Positions 34,479 through 47,130 are shown, counted from the first letter of the stretch. The stretch is DNA of 64,000 bases from Rhinopithecus roxellana (GCF_007565055.1 NC_044567.1:48694260-48758259); one strand, 5' to 3'. The notes: generated from the letters alone by a model not told the origin. Translations and numbers: made by a program.

Positions 34479-34785
34479 GCCGGGCGCGGTGGCTCAAGCC
34501 TGTAATCCCAGCACTTTGGGAGGCCTAGACGGGTGGATCACGAGGTCAGGAGATCGAGACCATCCTGGCTAATACGGTGAAACCCCGTCTCTACTAAAAA
34601 AATACAAAAAACTAGCCGGGCGACGAGGCGGGCGCCTGTAGTCCCAGCTACTGGGGAGGCTGAGACAGGAGAATGGCGTGAACCCGGGAGGCGGAGCTTG
34701 CAGTGAGCTGAGAGCTGGCCACTGCACTCCAGCCTGGGCGGCAGAGCAAGACTCCGTCTCAAAAAAAAAAAAAAAAAAAAAAAAA
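34479..34785 (+). mobile_element. AluYR with near-perfect TSD
   Basis: aga(c/t)tttagaatc at 34467 and about 34787. Forms an inverted pair with the 34062 copy, about 125 bases apart. Confidence 0.95.
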
Positions 34786-34825
34786 AGATTTTAGAATCAC
34801 AACTATAAAGAGCTTTGGAACTAAG

Positions 34826-35139
34826 TTTTGTTTTGTTTTGTTTTTTTTGAGACGGAGTCTCGTTCTGTGGCCCAGACTGGAGTGCAGTGGCACAATCTCG
34901 GCTTACTGCAAGCTCTGCCTCCCTGGTTCATGCCATTCTCCTGCCTCAACCTCCTGAGTAGCTGGGATTACAGGCGCCTGTCACCACGCCGAGCTACTTT
35001 TTTTTTTTTTTTTGTATTTTTAGTAGAGATGAGGTTTCACCTTGTTAGCCAGGATGATCTCGATCTCCTGACCTTGTGATCTGCCCATCTTTGCCTCCAA
35101 AAGTGCTGGGATTACAGGCATGAGCCACCGAGCCCAGCC
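34826..35139 (-). mobile_element. Alu
   Basis: (GTTTT)n tail to gagcccagcc; T16 inserted at mid-element. Confidence 0.94.
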
Positions 35140-35178
35140 CAGTAACTATGTTTTTTATAGCTCACATAGAAGTTTTTC

Positions 35179-35516
35179 TGTTTGTTTTTTTTGTTTTGTT
35201 TTGATTTTTTTTTTTTTTTTTTAATTGGAGTCTCGCTTTCTTGCCCAGGCTGGAGTGCAGTGGTGCAATCTTAGCTCACTGCAAGCTCCACCTCCCAGGA
35301 TCATGCAGACTCCTGCCTCAGCCTCCAGAGTAGCTGGGACTACAGGTGCTGGCCACCATGCCTGGCTAAAATTTTTTTTTTTTTTTTTTTTTTGTATTTT
35401 TAATAGAGACGGGGTTTCACCGTGTTAGCCAGGATAGTCTCGATCTCCTAACCTCATGATCTGCCTGCCTCGGCCTCCCAAAAAATTAGGCCGGGCATGA
35501 GCCACCATGCCCGGCC
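35179..35516 (-). mobile_element. Alu with scrambled 5' end
   Basis: After cggcctccca the sequence runs aaaaaattaggccgggcatgagcc, so a plus-sense Alu motif sits inside a minus copy. Confidence 0.85.
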
Positions 35517-35651
35517 TATTTTTTTGTATTTTTAGTAGAGATGGGGTTTCACTGTGTTAGCCAGGATGGTGTCGATCTCCTGACCTCGTGATCCTCTCAC
35601 CTGGGCCTCCTCCCTAAGTGCTGGGAATTACAGGTGTGAGCCACCCCGCCC
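35517..35651 (-). mobile_element. Alu left-arm fragment
   Basis: tttttgtatttttagtag to ccaccccgcc. Confidence 0.88.
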
Positions 35652-35907
35652 AGGCTGCAGTGCAGTGGCATGATCTTGGCTCAGCACAACCTTAGCCTCC
35701 CGGTTTCGGGAATTCTCCTGCCTCAGCCTCCCGAGTAGCTGAGATTACAGGCACACCCCACCATGCCCAGCTAATTTTTGTATTTTTAGTAGAGACAGGG
35801 TTTCATCGTGTTGGCCAGACTGGTCTCAAACTACTGACCTCCGGTGATCCACCCATCTCGGCCTCCCAAAGTGCTGGGATTACAGGCATGAGCCATCGTG
35901 CCCAGCC
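35652..35907 (-). mobile_element. Alu without tail
   Basis: Starts at caggctgcagtgcagtggc, directly fused to the previous left arm. This suggests Alu-Alu recombination. Confidence 0.88.
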
Positions 35908-35997
35908 AATTTTTAAGAGGAAAAAACATTTACAAATAGAGTTAACTTACTGCTGAGTTTAAGGCACAAGTTGCAGTGTTCTATCATTTTTATTTTA

Positions 35998-36287
35998 CTT
36001 TTTTTTTTTTTTTGAGACAGGGTCTCTCTCTCTCACCCTGGCTGGAGTGCAGTGGTGCTATCTCAGCAACTGCCTCCCAGGCTCAAGAGATCCTCCCACC
36101 TTAGCCCTCCACATAGACAGGAGGACTACAGGCTCGTGCCACCACACCCTGTTAATTTTTGTATGTTTTGGTAGAGATGGGATTTTGCTGTCACCCACAC
36201 TGGTCTCAAATTCCTGAGCTCAAGCAATCTACCTCCCTCAGCATCCCACAGTACTGGGACTACAGACTTGAGCCGCTGCGCCTGGCC
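35998..36287 (-). mobile_element. AluJ-like
   Basis: Imperfect TSD gttctatcattttt / gttctgtcgttttt. Confidence 0.93.
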
Positions 36288-36384
36288 AAGTTCTGTCGTT
36301 TTTGTATCTGTCCAGTAGGAACATTTTCCTTGACCTGAGAGCACTTGTGTGTGTCTTTACCTGCCTGTTTAAAGAAGGCAGAAG

Positions 36385-36465
36385 GCTTAAGTTGTCCTCT
36401 TTGACCGCTCATGTACACTTATTGTGTGCAGGTCACAGTAATGATCAGATTAAAGAGACATAAGA
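36385..36465. mobile_element. Possible L2 fragment
   Basis: cacttattgtgtgcaggtcacagtaatgatcag is L2-like; short. Confidence 0.3.
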
Positions 36466-36470
36466 AATGG

Positions 36471-36607
36471 GGCCAGGCGCAGTAGCTGACAACTGTAATC
36501 CTAGCACTTTGGGAGACCAGGGTGGGTGGATTGCTTGAAGCCCAGGAGTTCAAGACCAGCCTTGGCAACATAGTGACACCCTGTCGCTTATAAAAAATAA
36601 AAAATAT
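36471..36607 (+). mobile_element. Single-arm Alu (FLAM-like)
   Basis: gggccaggcgcagtagctgac to ccctgtcgcttataaaa. Confidence 0.88.
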
Positions 36608-36930
36608 GGCCGGGCGCGTGGCTCAAGCCTGTAATCCCAGCACTTTGGGAGGCCGAGACGGGCGGATCACGAGGTCAGGAGATCGAGACCATCCTGGCTA
36701 ACACGGTGAAACCCCGTCCCTACTAAAAAAATACAAAAAACTAGCTGGGCGAGGTGGTGGGCGCCTGTGAGTCCCAGCTACTTGGGAGGCTGAGGCAGGA
36801 GAATGGCGTGAACCCGGGAGGCGGAGCTTGCAGTGAGCTGAGATCCAGCCACTGCACTCCAGCCCGGGAGACAGAGCGAGACTCCGTCTCAAAAAAAATA
36901 AAATAAAATAAAAAATATAAATAAAATAAA
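36608..36930 (+). mobile_element. AluYR with (AAAT)n-like tail
   Basis: ggccgggcgcgtggctcaagcc; one G lost in the A box. Confidence 0.95.
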
Positions 36931-37091
36931 TGGCCTGTGTCAGGGGAAAGGTTTTCCAAGTAAACTGTAGTGTGGGCACTTCTCAGAATACTCAGAAGCC
37001 AGTGAAATAGGTAAAAGGTTGCATCGAAACTAAGAAAAAGTTGTATACAAATTATACCTAATTGTTAATTATGTAAGGAAATATAAATGCC

Positions 37092-37418
37092 TTTTTTTTT
37101 TTTTTTTTTTTCTGTTTTTTTTGGAGACGGAGTCTTGCTCCGTCGTCACCGGTGCTGGAGTGCAGTGGCGTGACCTCAGCTCACTGCACCCTCTGCCTCC
37201 CGGGTTCAAGCAATTCTCCTGCCTCAGCCTCCCAAGTAGCTGGGACTACAGGCATGTGCCATCATGCCTGGCTAGTTTTTATATGTATGTATTTTTTTAG
37301 TAGAGATGGCGTTTCACCATGTTAGCCAGGCTGGTCTCAAACTTCTGACCTCAGGCAGTACGCCCGCCTCAGCTTCCCAAAGTGCTGGGAATGCAGACAT
37401 GAGCCACCATGCCCGGCC
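37092..37418 (-). mobile_element. Alu
   Basis: Composite T tail, gtcttgctccgtcgtcaccggtgc, ends catgcccggcc. Confidence 0.93.
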
Positions 37419-37524
37419 TGAAATAACTTTAATATAATAAGTATAACTTTCTGATAAACCATCACTTAGTGCTTGCTCACACCTGGACTCTGAGAATACA
37501 AACACCAATTAAAACCACACTCTG

Positions 37525-37822
37525 GGCTGGACATGCTGACTCATATCTGTAATCCTAGCACTTTTGGAGGCCAAGATGAGCAGATTGCCTGAGCTCAGGA
37601 GTTCGAGACCAGCGTGGGTAACATGGTGAAACCGTGTCTCTACTAAAATACAAGCAATCAGCCGGGTGTGGTGGCGGGCACCTGTAAACCCAGCTACTCA
37701 GGAGGCTGAGGCAGGAGACTTACTTGAACCCAGGAGGTAGAGGTTGCAGTGAGCTGAGATTGCACCACTGCACGGCAGCCTGGGCAACAAAGTGAATCTC
37801 TGTCTCAACAGCAAAAAAAACA
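37525..37822 (+). mobile_element. Alu with TSD accacac(t/c)ctg
   Basis: TSD at 37514 and 37825. Confidence 0.95.
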
Positions 37823-37922
37823 CAACCACACCCTGACCTCAAAGTGCTTAAAACAGCATGGTAATGACATATAATTACTTGGAGTTACTTTTATAATTGT
37901 TTAGGACATAGGAGGTGGTTTT

Positions 37923-38232
37923 TTGTTTTTGTTTCTGTTTTTGTTTTTTGAGACAGAGTTTCGCTTTTGTCACCCAGGCTGAAGTGCAGTGGTGTGGTCT
38001 CAGCTCACTGCAACCTCCGCCTCCCTGGTTCAAGCAATTCTCCTGCTTCCACCTCCTGAGTAGCTGGGATTGCAGGTGCCCGCCACCACGCCCAGCTAAT
38101 TTTTTGTGTTTTTAGTAGAGACAGGGGTTTTGGCATGTTGGGCAGGCTGGTCTCTAACTCCTGACCTCATGATCCGCCTGCCTTGGCCTCCCAATGTGCT
38201 GGGATTACAGGCATGAGCCACCGCGCCGGGCC
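37923..38232 (-). mobile_element. Alu with TSD ggaggtg
   Basis: TSD at 37911 and 38233. Ends about 240 bases before exon 11. Confidence 0.94.
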
Positions 38233-38453
38233 GGAGGTGCTTTTTAAGGAAAAAAAATATGTCCTGCCAACAGACCTTAACATCAGATTAGGGATGCTGA
38301 TTATGGATATTGTTCCCGCAGTCATCAGTTGAGGGAAATAACAGAAACATATTTAAATACCACAAGTAGAATTCTGTGAAACCTTTAATATTTAATAGTT
38401 TTTGTGAGGTATGTTATTTTGCTTTTCAAAAGCAGTGTTTTTATTGAATATAA

Positions 38454-38582
<129 letters not shown>

Positions 38583-38638
38583 TAAATTAGTTATGAAATG
38601 TATTTGTTTTTTGTCAAACATGAATATTTTTTATTTTT

Positions 38639-38943
38639 ATTTAATTTATTTATTTATTTGAGACAGGGTCTCACTTTGTTGCCCAGGCTGGAGTGCAGTG
38701 GTGCAATCTCAGCTCACTGCAACCTCTGCCTCTTGGGTTCAACCAGATTCTCACACCTCAGCCTCCCAAGTAACTGACTACAAGCACACGCCGTCACTCC
38801 CGGCTAATTTTTGTAGTTTTTATGGAGACGAGGTTTTACCATGTGGCCCAGGCTTATCTTGAGCTCCAAGCGATATATTCGACAGTGTCTGCCTTGGCCT
38901 CCCAAAATGCTGGGATTAACAGGCATGAGCGACCTCGCCTCGC
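38639..38943 (-). mobile_element. Alu, old, about 80 bases after exon 11
   Basis: (TTTA)n tail to gacctcgcctcgctggg. Confidence 0.92.
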
Positions 38944-39020
38944 TGGGTATATTTAATTGAAGAGAATATCTCTAATTTGATTTTCCTTTTAAATTTTTAA
39001 AACTATTTTTAGAAGTGATT

Positions 39021-39331
39021 TTTTTTTGTTTTGTTTTGTTTTGTTTTTTTGAGACGGAGTCTCGCTCTGTAGCCTAGGCTGGAGTGCGGTGGCCGGATCT
39101 CAGCTCACTGCAAGCTCCGCCTCCCGGGTTTACGCCATTCTCCTGCCTCAGCCTCCCGAGTAGCTGGGACTAGAGGCGCCCACCACCTCGCCCGGCTAGT
39201 TTTTTGTATTTTTTAGTAGAGACGGGGTTTCACCATGTTAGCCAGGATGGTCTCAATCTCCTGACCTCATGATCCGCCTGTCTCGGCCTCCCAAAGTGCT
39301 GGGATTACAGGCTTGAGCCACCGCGCCCGGC
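39021..39331 (-). mobile_element. AluYR with TSD agaagtgat, 79 bases before exon 12
   Basis: TSD at 39011 and 39332. (GTTTT)n tail. Confidence 0.95.
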
Positions 39332-39410
39332 AGAAGTGATGTTTAAACAAAATATCTTGTTATGCATAAATTGGAGATTTGCTTTTTTTTTTTTTTTTTA
39401 TTGTTTTTAG

Positions 39411-39834
<424 letters not shown>

Positions 39835-39970
39835 ACAAAATCCTCAACCAACTCTTTGAATTAAATAATTTTCTTATTCTTGCTCAACCAAGAAATAAAT
39901 GACATAATTAAGATTTTAACACATTTTGTTGACCCCAAGTCTTCTGACTGCCTGTTTACCGTGCTGGTGT
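39835..39970 (-). mobile_element. MIR fragment in intron 12
   Basis: aatcctcaaccaactctttgaa through tcttctgactgcctgtttac follows the minus-sense MIR order. Confidence 0.6.
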
Positions 39971-40080
39971 GCCTGGCCTATTTTAGTTTTCTAAATATTA
40001 AGAACCCACAGATTCTTTAATTAAATTGGAGGGATATTTAGGATAGGATAATTAATATTTTTTTGACATTTTTGTTGCAG

Positions 40081-40238
40081 TATCATCCAAAAGGTGCTAG
40101 GATAGATGTTTCTATCAATGAGTGTTACGATGGCTCCTATGCAGGAAATCCTCAGGATATTCATCGCCAACCTGGATTTGCTTTTAGTCGCAACGGACCA
40201 GTTAAGAGAACACCTATCACACACATTCTTGTGTGCAG
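40081..40238 (+). CDS. SUZ12: SUZ12 exon 13 (residues 480-532)
   Basis: A 158-base exon: 52 codons from YHPKGARIDV to ITHILVC, plus two bases of Arg532. The acceptor is tttgttgcag. The donor AG|GTCGGT departs from consensus at the third and fourth intron positions and has a second GT (GTAAAA) four bases downstream; using that one would frameshift. The product lies between the zinc finger and the VEFS box and includes INECYDGSYAGNPQDIHRQPG, which is deeply conserved in SUZ12 orthologues (family knowledge). Intron 12 contains an old MIR; intron 13 has a short Alu right-arm fragment. Confidence 0.97.
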
Positions 40239-40512
40239 GTCGGTAAAAAGGGCATATACCAAAAGTTTATGCTCTGATTTTTACTGATGTTGGGGGAAGA
40301 AAGGAGCCAGACGAAGCTACTAGTTAGGTGGAAATTATTTTTCAGTATTAGGTGTCTATGGGGTTGTTAACTGCTTTATAACACTTGATAGCTCCTATTT
40401 CTACAGAGGTTTTTTCACTTTTTCTTTGAACTTTATCCTTAAGTTTTAATAATGTTAATGTCACTACTGCTCCAGTGGTTAGTGAGGTTAAAGAATTTTG
40501 TCAGTAGAAGTT

Positions 40513-40636
40513 TCTGGAGAATTGCTTGAACCTGGGAGGTTGAGGTTGCAGTGAGCCGAGGTCGCGCCATTGCGCTCCAGCCTGGCAACAAGAGCGAAAC
40601 TTCATCTCAAATAATAATAATAGTAATAAATAAAAT
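40513..40636 (+). mobile_element. Alu right-arm 3' fragment
   Basis: ggagaattgcttgaacctggg to an (ATA)n tail. Confidence 0.88.
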
Positions 40637-41076
40637 TACAAAGGGGGAATTTTTAATCTTAGTAAAACTGAAAAAAATTTTAAGGCAGGTGTACGTAACC
40701 AGTGTTAGGACTTTTCTGCTTTGTGAATATACATGAGTTAGAATATACAGTTTTGACATGTAGAATTTTATATGCATATTCCTATCTGAGTGGGCCCTAA
40801 CTAGCACTTCATTTCTTTTTCCTCCTTTTTAACTATAACTTTTCACACCCAGAAAGAGAGTTTTAAAACTGTATTTGAATTAATATGTAATAGGTTTGAT
40901 TTACATTATGTACCGAAAGAAAATAACTATTGGGGCTGTGCCTCTAATACTGTTGTTTTCTGGTTAGTTTTATAAAATGGTGATGTTGCAGATTATCAGA
41001 GATCTCAACTCCTAGTTGTGAGGTTAGATGGTATACATGTAGAGGCCATAAATCAACATTTATTTCTTTTCATTAG
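40637..41076. other. Intron 13 unique 3' part
   Basis: No repeat recognised. Confidence 0.6.
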
Positions 41077-41275
41077 GCCAAAACGAACAAAAGCAAGCAT
41101 GTCTGAATTTCTTGAATCTGAAGATGGAGAAGTAGAACAGCAAAGAACATATAGTAGTGGCCACAATCGTCTGTATTTCCATAGTGATACCTGCTTACCT
41201 CTCCGTCCACAAGAAATGGAAGTAGATAGTGAAGATGAAAAGGATCCTGAATGGCTAAGAGAAAAAACCATTACA
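41077..41275 (+). CDS. SUZ12: SUZ12 exon 14 (residues 532-598, start of VEFS box)
   Basis: A 199-base exon: one base completes Arg532, then 66 codons PKRTKASMSE to REKTIT. The acceptor is ttttcattag and the donor GTAATT. It encodes the acidic RBBP4/7-contacting segment (EFLESEDGEVEQQRTYSSG) and the first part of the VEFS box from residue 563 (RLYFHSDTCLPLRP...). VEFS is shared by VRN2, EMF2, FIS2 and Su(z)12; it binds EZH2 and EED and is needed for catalysis. The acidic patch DSEDEKDPEWL is visible. The frame stays open about 70 bases into intron 14, which is chance read-through. Confidence 0.98.
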
Positions 41276-41389
41276 GTAATTATTATTACCATCTTTATTG
41301 GCAATTGTCTTGAAATATTAATTTGTTTTGAAAATTGCTTAGTATGAACTAGACTTTCAGTGTAAAGGAACTCTTTTTAAAAAAAATTA

Positions 41390-41690
41390 GGCCAGGCGTG
41401 GTGGCTCAAGCCTGTAATCCCAGCACTTTGGGAGGCCAAGACGGGCGGATCACGAGGTCAGGAGATCAAGACCATCCTGGCTAACATGGTGAAACCCCGT
41501 CTCTACTAAAAAATACAAAAACACTAGCTGGGCGAGGTGGCGGGTGCCTCTAGTCCCAGCTACTCGGGAGGCTGAGGCAGGAGAATGGCGTAAACCCGGG
41601 AGGCGGAGCTTGCAGTGAGCTGAGATCCGGCCACTGCACTCCAGCCTGGGCGACAGAGCGAGACTCCGTCTCAAAGAAAAAAAAAAAAAA
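41390..41690 (+). mobile_element. AluYR, intron 14
   Basis: ggctcaagcctg, gagatccggccactgc; aaaaaaatta on both sides. Confidence 0.95.
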
Positions 41691-41749
41691 TTAAGGAATC
41701 CAGAAATGTACAGTTTTTAAAATTGTCACTTTAAAAGTTAACCAAGTTA

Positions 41750-42033
41750 GGCCGGGGGTGGTCGCTCATGCCTGTAATCCTAGCACTTTGGGAGGCAGTC
41801 AGATTGCCTGAGTTCAGGAGTTCAAGACCAGTCGACAACATGGCGAAACCCGGTCTCTACTAAAAATACAAAAAATTAGCTGGGTATGGTGACACGCACT
41901 TGTAGTCCCAGCTACTCAGGAGGCTGAGGCAGGAGAGTTGCTTAACCCCAGGAGATGGAGGTTGCAGTGAGCCAGGATTACACCACTGCACTCCAGCCTG
42001 GGTGACAGAGCGAGACCCTGTCTCAAAACAAAA
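41750..42033 (+). mobile_element. Alu with TSD gtta(a)ccaagtta
   Basis: ggccgggggtggtcgctcatg to ctcaaaac-A tail. Confidence 0.94.
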
Positions 42034-42136
42034 AAGTTACCAAGTTAAAGGGAAGAGGGATTTTCTTCAAGTAAATTTGTATTGTGTTTTCATTTCTATA
42101 TTTATAGGTAATCGTAATTTAACCTTTCCGTTTTTA

Positions 42137-42450
42137 TTTATTTGCTTGCTTATTTATTTATTTTCTGAGACAGAGTCTCCTCTGTCACCCAGGCTGGAGT
42201 GGAGTGGCATGATCTTGGCTCACTGCAAGCTCTGCCTCCCGGGATCATGCCATTCTCCTGCCTCAGCCTCCCGAGTAGCTGGGACTACAGGCGCCTGCCA
42301 CCACACCCGGCTAATTTTTTGTATTTTTTTTTTAGTAGAGACGGGGTTTCACCGTGTTAGCCAGGATGGTCTTGACCTCCTGACCTTGTGATCCACCCAC
42401 CTCGGCCTCCCTAAGTGCTGAGATTACAGGCGTGAGCCACCGCACCCGGC
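42137..42450 (-). mobile_element. Alu with TSD acctttcc(g/c)tttt
   Basis: TSD before the tail (42122) and at 42452. Confidence 0.95.
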
Positions 42451-42472
42451 TACCTTTCCCTTTTTAAATGAT

Positions 42473-42773
42473 GGCAGGTGTGCTGGCTCACGCCTGTAAT
42501 CCCAACACTTTGGTAAGGTGAGTTGGGCTGATCACCTGAGGTCAGGAGTTTGAGACCAGCCTCGCCAACATGGCAAACCCCTTCTCTACTAATAGAAAAT
42601 ACAACAGTTAGCTGGGCATGGTAGCATGTGCTTGTGATCGCAGCTGCTCAGGAGGCTGAGACAGGAGAATCACTTGAACCTGGGAGGTCAAGGTTTAAGT
42701 GAGCTGAGATTGTGCCACTGTACTTCAGCCTGGGCAACAGAGCAAGACTCTGTCTCTAAATAAATGAATAAAA
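42473..42773 (+). mobile_element. Alu, about 180 bases before exon 15
   Basis: ggcaggtgtgctggctcacg to (AAAT)n. Confidence 0.93.
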
Positions 42774-42900
42774 TACAATAAAATGACTACTTAAATAGAA
42801 GTCAATTTTAAGAAATGTTGCCACTTTGCTGTATAAGTATGTTGTAATATTTTTAGTTCCAAAACAGTCTGTTTTTGACATACTCACAAATTTTTCTTAA

Positions 42901-43509
<609 letters not shown>

Positions 43510-43806
43510 GAGCTGGGCGTGGTGGCTCACACCTATAATCCCAGCACTCTGAGAGGCCAAGGTGGGGGGATCACTTGAGGTCAGAAGTTTGAGACCAACC
43601 TGGCCAATATGGTGAAACCCTGTCTCCACTAAACATACAAAAATTAGCTGGGTGTGGTGTCACACACCTGTAATCCCACTTACTCGGGAGGCTGAGGCAC
43701 TAGAATCGCTTGAAGAACCCGGAAAGTGGAAATTACAGTGAGCCAAGATTGCACCACTGCACTCCAGCCTGGGCAACAGAGTGAGACCCTGTCTCCAAAA
43801 AAAAAA
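43510..43806 (+). mobile_element. Alu
   Basis: gagctgggcgtggtggctcac to gtctcc-A10. Confidence 0.94.
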
Positions 43807-44073
43807 GCCGCCTTGGTGGGACCCATGACCAGGGAGCAGCAGAAGGCAAGACAGAGCTGGAGGTTCATTTAATGACCCAGTTTTCATGCCTTTTTATTGC
43901 CATGTGTTACATGTCTGGAAATCCTGAAAATTACCACAGTTATTACCACAATTTTTAACAGTTGGTTAATTTTTCAGAATAAAATATGAGGCTTTTTGGA
44001 TTTGTTTACCATTTCATAGAGGTGAAAGGAGAACAATTTTTGTTTCTTATTCCTTTGCAGCTAAAAGTATGTT
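43807..44073. other. Intron 15 unique sequence
   Basis: Begins ccgccttggtgggacccatg; no family recognised. Confidence 0.5.
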
Positions 44074-44198
44074 CCTGGCTTGGTGTGGTGGCTCACACTT
44101 ATAATGCTGGCACTTTAGGATGCCAAGGCTGGAGGATCACTGGAATTGAGGAACTAAAGACCAACCTGGGCGACATAGTGAGACCTTGTGTCTACTAA
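44074..44198 (+). mobile_element. Single-arm Alu
   Basis: ggcttggtgtggtggctcac to gagaccttgtgtctac. Confidence 0.88.
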
Positions 44199-44492
44199 AT
44201 TTTTTTTTCTTTTTTTTGAGACAGAGTCTCTCTCTGTCGCCCAGGCTGGAGTGCAGTGGTGCAATCTCGACTCACTACAAGCACCGCCTCCCAGGTTCAT
44301 GCCATTCTCCTGCCTCAGCCTCCTGAGCAGCTGGGACTACAGGTACCCGCCACCACGCCCAGCTAATTTTTTGTATTTTTAGTAGAGACGGGGTTTCACC
44401 GTGTTAGCCAGGATGGTCTCCATCTCCTGACCTCGTGATCCGCCCGCCTTGGCCTCTCAAAGTGCTGAAATTACAGGCATAATTACCCGGCC
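44199..44492 (-). mobile_element. Alu, head-on with the previous arm
   Basis: T-rich tail to aattacccggcc, 270 bases before exon 16. Confidence 0.94.
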
Positions 44493-44697
44493 CACCCAAT
44501 CATTTTATGCTTTTAAGACTGCTTATGTAATTGAAGAACAGAAATTATATCTACTGTTCTAATGGCACCTGTTTAAGCTTAACTTAGATTAAATCTCTTG
44601 AAATTTCTAAAATGGTAAGTCTCAGTTTCTCTATAGTTTTACCGCTTCTTTTATCATCTTTTATTTACTGGAATTGGATATAGTCTTCTTATAATGA

Positions 44698-45108
<411 letters not shown>

Positions 45109-46346
45109 AAAGATCTAACCCCGTGTTATGGACAAACACTGAAATTACATTTTAGGGAATTCATCCTCTAAGAAGAATTATGTTTTTGTTTGTAATCATA
45201 GGTTCCAAACAGGCACTGTTAGATGAAGTAAATGATTTCAACAAGGATATTTCTATCAGGGTTCTACTTCACTTCATTATGCAGCATTACATGTATATCA
45301 CTTTCATTGGTGTCATTAAAACATTCTCTAGTTTAAGCATGAAAAGCAATATTTCAAAGAAAGTATTTTTAAATTCAACAATAGTCATCAAATATGTTGA
45401 ATTGATAATCTAGAAATTATTTCATATATAAATTAGAATTTTTTTGCATTTATGACTGGCTGTTTTTCTACTTTGTAATTGTGAGACATTTTCTTGGGGA
45501 GGGAAAATTGGAATGGTTCCTTTTAGAAATTGAAGCGGTCTTCATATATCAACTACAGAAAAGGAAAAAAATAGATATTGAAGGATTTTTGTGAAATTAT
45601 ATTGCATTACTATTTGCAGTCAAACTTAGATCCTTGTTTTTGAAATCATTTATCAATTCAGAATGAAAAATTATAATGTGAGATATTTTACATTACATAA
45701 GTTCATTTTACAATTAAAAAATAGCACTTCTTCATCTTATGCCTGTTTGAGAAGATGATAAATTTTCACATTGTTGACAGTGAAATGCCATGTTGGTTTA
45801 TAAGATTACTGACCATTTGTTTTCATGTGGATAATTTTAGTGCATTGCTCACTCAGTATGTTTTTTTTTAACTTGAACATTTTGCTTGTTTTGGTTTTTC
45901 TTTTTTAATTAGATAATCACATGGAAAATTAAGCTGTTCGTATCTTTAAATTAGGATTGCAAACCAAGGGAAGAACACGCTTGAGATTTTAAGATGTCAC
46001 TTATGAGGGGAGAAGTGTTCTTAAAAAGTCAACCAGAAAACTGTTATGCCTTTTATTTCTTTGCAAGGATGTCTTTGTAATGTGTTTCATGAATAGAATA
46101 TCCAATACAGATAAGCTGACTTGAATCATTTTGAGCAATTTTGCCCTGTGTTATATGTGTTTCATGCACATATTTGCAGTTGGATTTTCTCCAACAGAAA
46201 GTGGATTCACTACTGGCACATTAACAAGCACCAATAGGTTTTATTCCAACTCCGAGCACTGTGGTTGAGTAACATCACCTCAATTTTTTATTATCCTTAA
46301 AGATATTGCATTTTCATATTCTTTATTTATAAAGGATCAATGCTGC

Positions 46347-46354
46347 TGTAAATA
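46347..46354 (+). promoter_or_regulatory. Pumilio response element 1 in SUZ12 3'UTR
   Basis: Exact TGTAAATA, matching the PUM1/2 consensus UGUANAUA. Function is inferred from the motif. Confidence 0.55.
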
Positions 46355-46466
46355 CAGGTATTTTTAATTTTAAAATTTCATTCCACCACCATCAGATGCA
46401 GTTCCCTATTTTGTTTAATGAAGGGATATATAAGCTTTCTAATGGTGTCTTCAGAAATTTATAAAA

Positions 46467-46474
46467 TGTAAATA
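46467..46474 (+). promoter_or_regulatory. Pumilio response element 2 in SUZ12 3'UTR
   Basis: A second exact TGTAAATA, 120 bases from the first. Confidence 0.55.
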
Positions 46475-46548
46475 CTGATTTGATTGGTCTTTAAGATGTG
46501 TTTAACTGTGAGGCTATTTAACGAATAGTGTGGATGTGATTTGTCATC

Positions 46549-46556
46549 CAGTATTA
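46549..46556 (+). promoter_or_regulatory. miR-200b/200c/429 seed match in SUZ12 3'UTR
   Basis: CAGTATTA pairs with the miR-200b/c/429 seed (AAUACUG), an 8-base class site. miR-200b repression of SUZ12 has been reported in human cells; whether this exact site is the reported one I cannot check. Confidence 0.6.
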
Positions 46557-46744
46557 AGTTCTTAGTCATTGATTTTTGTGTTTAAAAAAAAATAGGAAAG
46601 AGGGAAACTGCAGCTTTCATTACAGATTCCTTGATTGGTAAGCTCTCCAAATGATGAGTTTTAGTAAACTCTGATTTTGCCTCTGGATAGTAGATCTCGA
46701 GCATTTATCTCGGGCTTTAATTTGCTAAAGCTGTGCACATATGT

Positions 46745-46766
46745 AAAAAAAAAAAAAAAAAAAAAA
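46745..46766. repeat. A22 tract inside the SUZ12 3'UTR
   Basis: 22 A in the transcript sense, about 400 bases before the proposed 3' end. Likely to cause internal oligo-dT priming. Confidence 0.95.
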
Positions 46767-46898
46767 TAGATTATTTTAGGGGAGATGTAGGTGTAGAATT
46801 ATTGCTTATGTCATTTCTTAAGCAGTTATGCTCTTAATGCTTAAAAGAAGGCTAGCATTGTTTGCACAAAAAGTTGGTGATTCCCTCCCCCAAATAGT

Positions 46899-46904
46899 AA
46901 TAAA
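46899..46904 (+). terminator. SUZ12: Candidate proximal poly(A) signal
   Basis: A canonical AATAAA followed about 12 bases later by TTCTGTTGAG and a T-rich stretch. It could give a 3'UTR about 250 bases shorter than the distal end, one that keeps Pumilio sites 1 and 2 but loses site 3. Confidence 0.4.
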
Positions 46905-47130
46905 ATTACTTCTGTTGAGTAAACTTTTTATGTCATCGTAAAAGCTGAAAAAATCCCTTTGTTTCTATTTATAAAAAAAAAGTGCTTTTCTATATGTACC
47001 CTTGATAACAGATTTTGAAGAAATCATGTAAGATGATAAAGCATTTGAATGGTACAGTAGATGTAAAAAAAATTCAGTTTAAAAGAACATTTGTTTTTAC
47101 ATTAAATGTTTATTTGAAATCAAATGATTT

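Noticed and set aside
41018..41347. Frame extending exon 14 on both sides
   Set aside because: Exon limits are fixed by AG at 41075-41076 and GT at 41276-41277 and by phase; the extensions are intron.
45180..45413. 77-codon frame in the 3'UTR
   Set aside because: No coding signature or recognisable domain; lies after the SUZ12 stop in AT-rich UTR.
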